From assembly GCF_949987535.1 (NCBI RefSeq), contig NC_080067.1:57160405-57224404 (forward strand): a DNA stretch of 64,000 bases, read 5' to 3'. The DNA comes from Balaenoptera acutorostrata. Its lineage: Eukaryota; Chordata; Mammalia; Artiodactyla; Balaenopteridae. The notes under the pieces were generated by a model. It saw only the letters and a program-made list of their open reading frames with translations. It searched no databases and had not been told where the DNA came from. Of the stretch, positions 60,386 through 64,000 are shown piece by piece; the stretch's first letter is position 1, and each line of letters opens with the position of its first letter. The position numbers and the translations under genes were made by a program.

Positions 60386-61355
60386 CAAGATTTATAATAT
60401 TTTTATATGAAACGTGATCCTTCTTTCATTTGTAAATGTGATACAAATTATACTATAGTCTTATTTATTGAAAAATTCTCCTACTCACCTCTTCGCTCCA
60501 CACTCTACCACAATGGGAAAACTTCTTGAGGGCAGGGACTAAGTTTTATTTACATTTGTCTCATTCCCTGCATCTAGCACTATGTCAGGCTGAAACAGCC
60601 AGTGATGTTAGTGGTATTAACATACTTTTTTCTTATAGTGACAAATCCTGCTCTTCTACAGATTAGTTTTATTTAATTAGTGCTTAATTATAGGGCTATA
60701 TCTAATTTTGTTCTTTTGCCTTTGAGATTGAGAGGAGCATTTGTTTTGTATTTTCCTGCTATGTAAATTTGCTAGCATTTAAGCAATATTTTTTATCATT
60801 AAATACTTAGCTATGGTGCCCCTGGATGGAACAAAGAGGGCAACAATCAAGATAAAAACTGAAGTGTTTAATTCTGACCATGCAGAGTTCGAGTCAATTT
60901 ATGTGACAACTAAGAAAAAAATGAACTATTTCTAGCATAACAATTTGTGCATTTAAGTGAAAGCTCATATTTTTTTGTGTGAGAAGCAGTTAAGAATTCA
61001 AAATAGTGTTTGATTTAGTTCACTGCTTCTGAAAGGGGGGAATAGAGTAAAAAGCAATGAATTATTTTGGTCCCTTGCTTTGACTGAATTTCATATATCA
61101 TTAAAAGAATACTATACATTTTTAATGTTAATTAAAGGAAAAAGGGGTATGGATTAAAGTGATGATAAACTACTGAATTGGTCAAAATCCTTTGGGGTGC
61201 TAAAGTTGTAAGTTAAATACATACTGTACAGGGAAATGAGGAACTTGAGAAACACAATGACAACTTGAACATGGATTTAGAGTTCATCATGTTTCCCAAC
61301 AAGGAGTCCTTGTGAAAGCACCTTGTGGTTGGCCATTAGTTCTTACCATTCCTGC
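60386..61355. other. Intron with an L2 3'-end fragment
   Basis: L2 3' text at about 60480-60590: cttcttgagggcagggacta and gcatctagcactatgtcagg. The rest is unrecognised. Confidence 0.6.
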
Positions 61356-61357
61356 TT

Positions 61358-61490
61358 AACAGTGTTCTAAGAGGTTCAGAAAGTTGCTCAAAGTCACACA
61401 ACAATTAGGTACCAGAAGCAGTATCCAATACAGATAATCTGACTCCATATTCAGTGCTCTGTCCATCAGAGCTCTGTATCCCTGTGGCCA
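61358..61490 (+). mobile_element. MIR fragment
   Basis: gttgctcaaagtcacacaac, then tctgactccatattcagtgc and ctctgtccatcagagctctg: the MIR 3' half. Confidence 0.8.
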
Positions 61491-61589
61491 CCTAGGATTA
61501 TGTGAGCTAGATACATTGAAGTGCTTACTGCTAATTCGCCAGATGGGCAATGGCAGGTGTTTGCAAACCTACCAGTGGTGTGGCATAAA

Positions 61590-61715
61590 TCTCTGCTATT
61601 CAGAGTGGTCCCTGGACCAGCGGCATGGACATCATTTGGGAACTTATATGAAATGAGGCATCTGGATGCTCTACCACAGACCCCATGCATTTTTAACAAT
61701 ACTCCTATACAACTT
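61590..61715 (-). mobile_element. MER5A-like fragment
   Basis: gctattcagagtggtccctg, gaccagcggcatggacatca and tgcatttttaacaatactcc match a reversed MER5A-type element. Confidence 0.75.
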
Positions 61716-61754
61716 TTATAAACTTTAAAGTATGAAAAGCAAGAGTGTAAAGAA

Positions 61755-61945
61755 TTCCAGATGTGAAATCAAGGCACCTGAATTTGACCTCAGCCCTGCC
61801 ACAAACTAGCTGGGGCACTTGAAGTAAGTTTTTTAAACTTCTTAGAGCGTCAGTTTTTGTTTGTTTTTGTTTTTTTATCTGTGAAATGGGAAAGATAATA
61901 TCTGTCTTTGAGGGTTGTTGTGATGATTATCTAAATAAATGGGCC
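61755..61945 (-). mobile_element. MIR
   Basis: gccctgccacaaactagctg, tctgtgaaatgggaaagata and gggttgttgtgatgattatc. A T/G-rich run (61855-61876) is expanded inside. Confidence 0.85.
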
Positions 61946-62835
61946 TGGACCCCAGTGGGAGTTTAAGAAATGCATACTGAAGCTCTATGCAAATCCACAG
62001 ATGTGTAAAAAGACAGCTCAGGCATCCAGCGAATTTGGTGAACTCTTGATTTCCTGATTATGTTGGACTAGGAACTATCTATGTTAGAATCCATTTAAAT
62101 TAAGCTTTCTGGGATGTCCATATTTTCATGCCCTAGAGATTTGCTACAGAATTATTCTCAGCAGAGCAATTATAGGTGAGGCTGCCCTATAATGAGATAT
62201 CTTTGCTACTTCATTAAATAAACCCCCTTGGATGGGCTCCAAAATGGACCTGCCTCATAACAAATTCCATTACACTGGAAGTAATCACATAAGAAGGCCC
62301 TGGTGCGGGTTCAGTCGTGCTGGATACCTAACGTTTACCATACAGGAAATGTGTTCTAGAACAGTGATTCCCAAAAGCTGGTTCTCAGACCAATACTTTA
62401 CTGATACAAGGGGCAATGAAAAAAAAAAGACAATTTAGTCAACTTTTCATAAAGTTGAATTATAATCTATTTAAAAAATATCCTTCATTCTGAGAGTATG
62501 CCCTTTTTTGAGAGTATGCCCTTTCTATTTTCTATCTTTTTGGTGTTCAACTGCTCCATATTTTAATGAAATAATGATGATAATAGATGGTAATTTTTGT
62601 AATGTTCTTGTACAATACAAATACAAGGTCAATCCTCTCCTCCTTCCAACTTTTAACTAGAGTTTTAAGGTCCTTGAAATCCCCCAATTCTGAACAATTG
62701 TTATAGAAAAAATTGCTTAAAAGGAAATTCTTTCCTATGAAATTAGCAAGGGGCATAGAGCATTTTCCATTGGGGACCAAACTGCACAGTTTTAATTGGA
62801 GGGCAAATTTGTCTAGGGTCAGCATCTCACAGGGT

Positions 62836-62962
62836 GTAATACTCCTCAAACTCCTATGTGTACCAGGACCATTTGGGATCTGTTAAAATGCAGATCCTGA
62901 TTCTGCAGGTCTGGCACAGTCCAAAGTTCTGTAATTCCAACAAACTCTCACTTAGAGTAGCA
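62836..62962 (+). mobile_element. MER5A-like fragment
   Basis: gttaaaatgcagatcctgat followed by tctgcaggtctgg and ending cttagagtagcaa. Adjoins a MIR. Confidence 0.75.
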
Positions 62963-62966
62963 AAGG

Positions 62967-63228
62967 CATAGTGGTTAAGGTGGTGAGCTCTGAACCAGAT
63001 CACCTTGGTTCAGCTACTCCTGTTACTACCACTGCTAGCTGTTGATCCCTGAGCAAGTTACTTAACCTATCTATCCCTTAGTTTTCTCATTAGCAACAGA
63101 AGAATAATAATAGTCCCATCTCACATTTTCATTGTGAAAGTGAAATGGAATATTGAACGTAAATATTCCCAGAATGTAAAATACAGTACCTGACACATAG
63201 AAAGAGCTCCATAAATGTGAGTTATTAC
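62967..63228 (-). mobile_element. MIR, nearly full length
   Basis: gcatagtggttaaggtggtg, gagcaagttacttaacctat, and cctgacacatagaaagagct with the end ccataaatgtgagttatta. Confidence 0.92.
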
Positions 63229-63229
63229 T

Positions 63230-63973
63230 CTAACTTCACAGATCAGTGACTGGAGCGCCAAGATATTAAAAAAAAAAAATATTAGCACCTCAAGGTGGAA
63301 CCCTCAAGGGGTTCCTACATGATGAAATTGGAAGAATTGAAAGTTCCATTTGGTGAGGGATAAGTTGTGGTCTGTCTTCTTTGGCTGGTTCAGTGGGATT
63401 GTTTGAAGCTGTGAATCTTAAAGGGTGGGTATAGATCTGTTCTAATTCAAAAGGTGGAAGCCTCTCAATTACTAAGATCCTATAAGTAAGGTTGAAATTA
63501 TGGTATGGTTTAGGTTGCATGCCACAAAATTATTAGAACCTTGCTAACTTATAAATGACAAGAAAAATACCATTAGTACATTCCCAGACTTTACGTTTTC
63601 CTATAGGTCTTTACTTTATTAATAATTATTCTTTTCCACATGAAAGTACAGCTAGCATGTTTATTAATTAATCTATTCTTACTTTTTGTTGACAGCCAAG
63701 CAATTTATTGGAAATAGTGTGTATTGCCTAATATGCCTCATTGGCCCATGAGGCCAATGTCTTACATTTATTTATTTATTTTTTATAGAATCCTTACTAT
63801 TTTAATAGGGGGTGAATTTATATAGTTGTTCTTTAAAAATTATAGGTAGTAGCATCTAGGCATAAAACTGTGATTTAATATGAATTTATGGTTTTTATCT
63901 TCAATTTGTACCTTTTGCCCATCTGGTATGATTTCTGCTGTGATTTCAAACACAAGAGCAAATGATGACTGAC
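63230..63973. other. Intronic unique sequence
   Basis: A-run at 63268-63278 and TTTA units at 63767-63783. No exon or RNA gene recognised. The 76-codon minus frame at 63290-63520 has no known domain. Confidence 0.5.
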
Positions 63974-64000
63974 TTTTTTTTTTAATTAATTTATTTTGGC
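63974..64000 (-). mobile_element. CHR SINE tail, truncated by the window edge
   Basis: A T-run followed by aattaatttattttggc, the same junction between tail and body as in the other CHR copies. Only the tail end is inside the window, so the family call rests on about 27 bp. Confidence 0.6.

Larger units (their letters stand above)
14405..64000 (-). other. SPATA16: SPATA16 intron, 5' side of the exon (partial)
   Basis: The preceding SPATA16 exon should be large, because it carries the start codon and roughly the first 200 residues. No minus-strand frame in this span resembles it, so the intron upstream of the recognised exon is inferred to be longer than 49 kb. It contains repeats and unique AT-rich DNA and no other exon that I can support. 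Confidence 0.65.

Noticed and set aside
62491..62525. 18-bp tandem duplication of tgagagtatgcccttt
   Set aside because: Real, but short and without any sign of function.
63739..63759. Short palindrome cattggcc-catga-ggccaatg
   Set aside because: Only 8-bp arms; such palindromes are expected by chance in 64 kb.

Overview
This is nuclear DNA from a mammal, most likely a cetacean. Six complete copies and one edge-truncated copy of the tRNA-derived CHR-type SINE of the whale/hippo/ruminant lineage are present. Several fairly young 5'-truncated L1 copies share one 3' end, recognisable by a conserved 3'-UTR block read here in reverse. I saw no BovB or Bov-tA repeats, which argues against a ruminant. 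The species call is an inference from repeat content and was not tested by a search.

Only one exon of an ordinary gene could be recognised. It is a 146-bp internal coding exon of SPATA16 at 14259-14404 on the minus strand, with good splice sites on both sides. No neighbouring SPATA16 exon was found, so nearly all the rest of the window is read as two long introns: more than 14 kb on the 3' side of the gene (low coordinates) and more than 49 kb on the 5' side (high coordinates). The only other long non-L1 coding frame is a processed copy of ribosomal protein gene RPL14 (7551-8281, minus). It has an open frame, a short 5' UTR, a poly(A) signal, an A-tail and target-site duplications.

Layout. 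0-5.6 kb: an old minus-strand L1 that keeps its 5' UTR but lacks ORF1, with a small younger L1 fragment inside. 5.8-7.2 kb: a younger L1 fragment and a CHR SINE. 7.4-10.9 kb: an old L1M carrying the RPL14 retrocopy and a second, unidentified retrocopy. 11-14 kb: MIR, L2 and quiet intron, then the exon. 15-24 kb: CHR SINEs, L1M pieces, and a MIR split by an MLT1 LTR. 24.0-26.8 kb: a 2.8-kb L1. 27-42 kb: MIRs, old LTR-like repeats, local duplications, a CpG-rich block and an unusual AT-rich palindromic array at 39.1-39.45 kb. 42.3-46.9 kb: a long L1 with ORF1, endonuclease and 5' UTR, but large internal deletions. 47-64 kb: Tigger, MIR, L1, L2 and MER5A-type repeats with unique intron between them.

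Nothing here looks like an operon, defence locus, CRISPR or other prokaryote-type system, and I did not find a convincing new biological system. The observations most worth checking are the intact RPL14 retrocopy, a possible 5' transduction at the large L1, the palindromic array beside a CpG-rich block, an insertion made of nothing but poly(T), and the uniform orientation of all CHR SINEs along the host gene. Most target-site duplications quoted were read base by base; repeat family names come from recognition, not from a database search.
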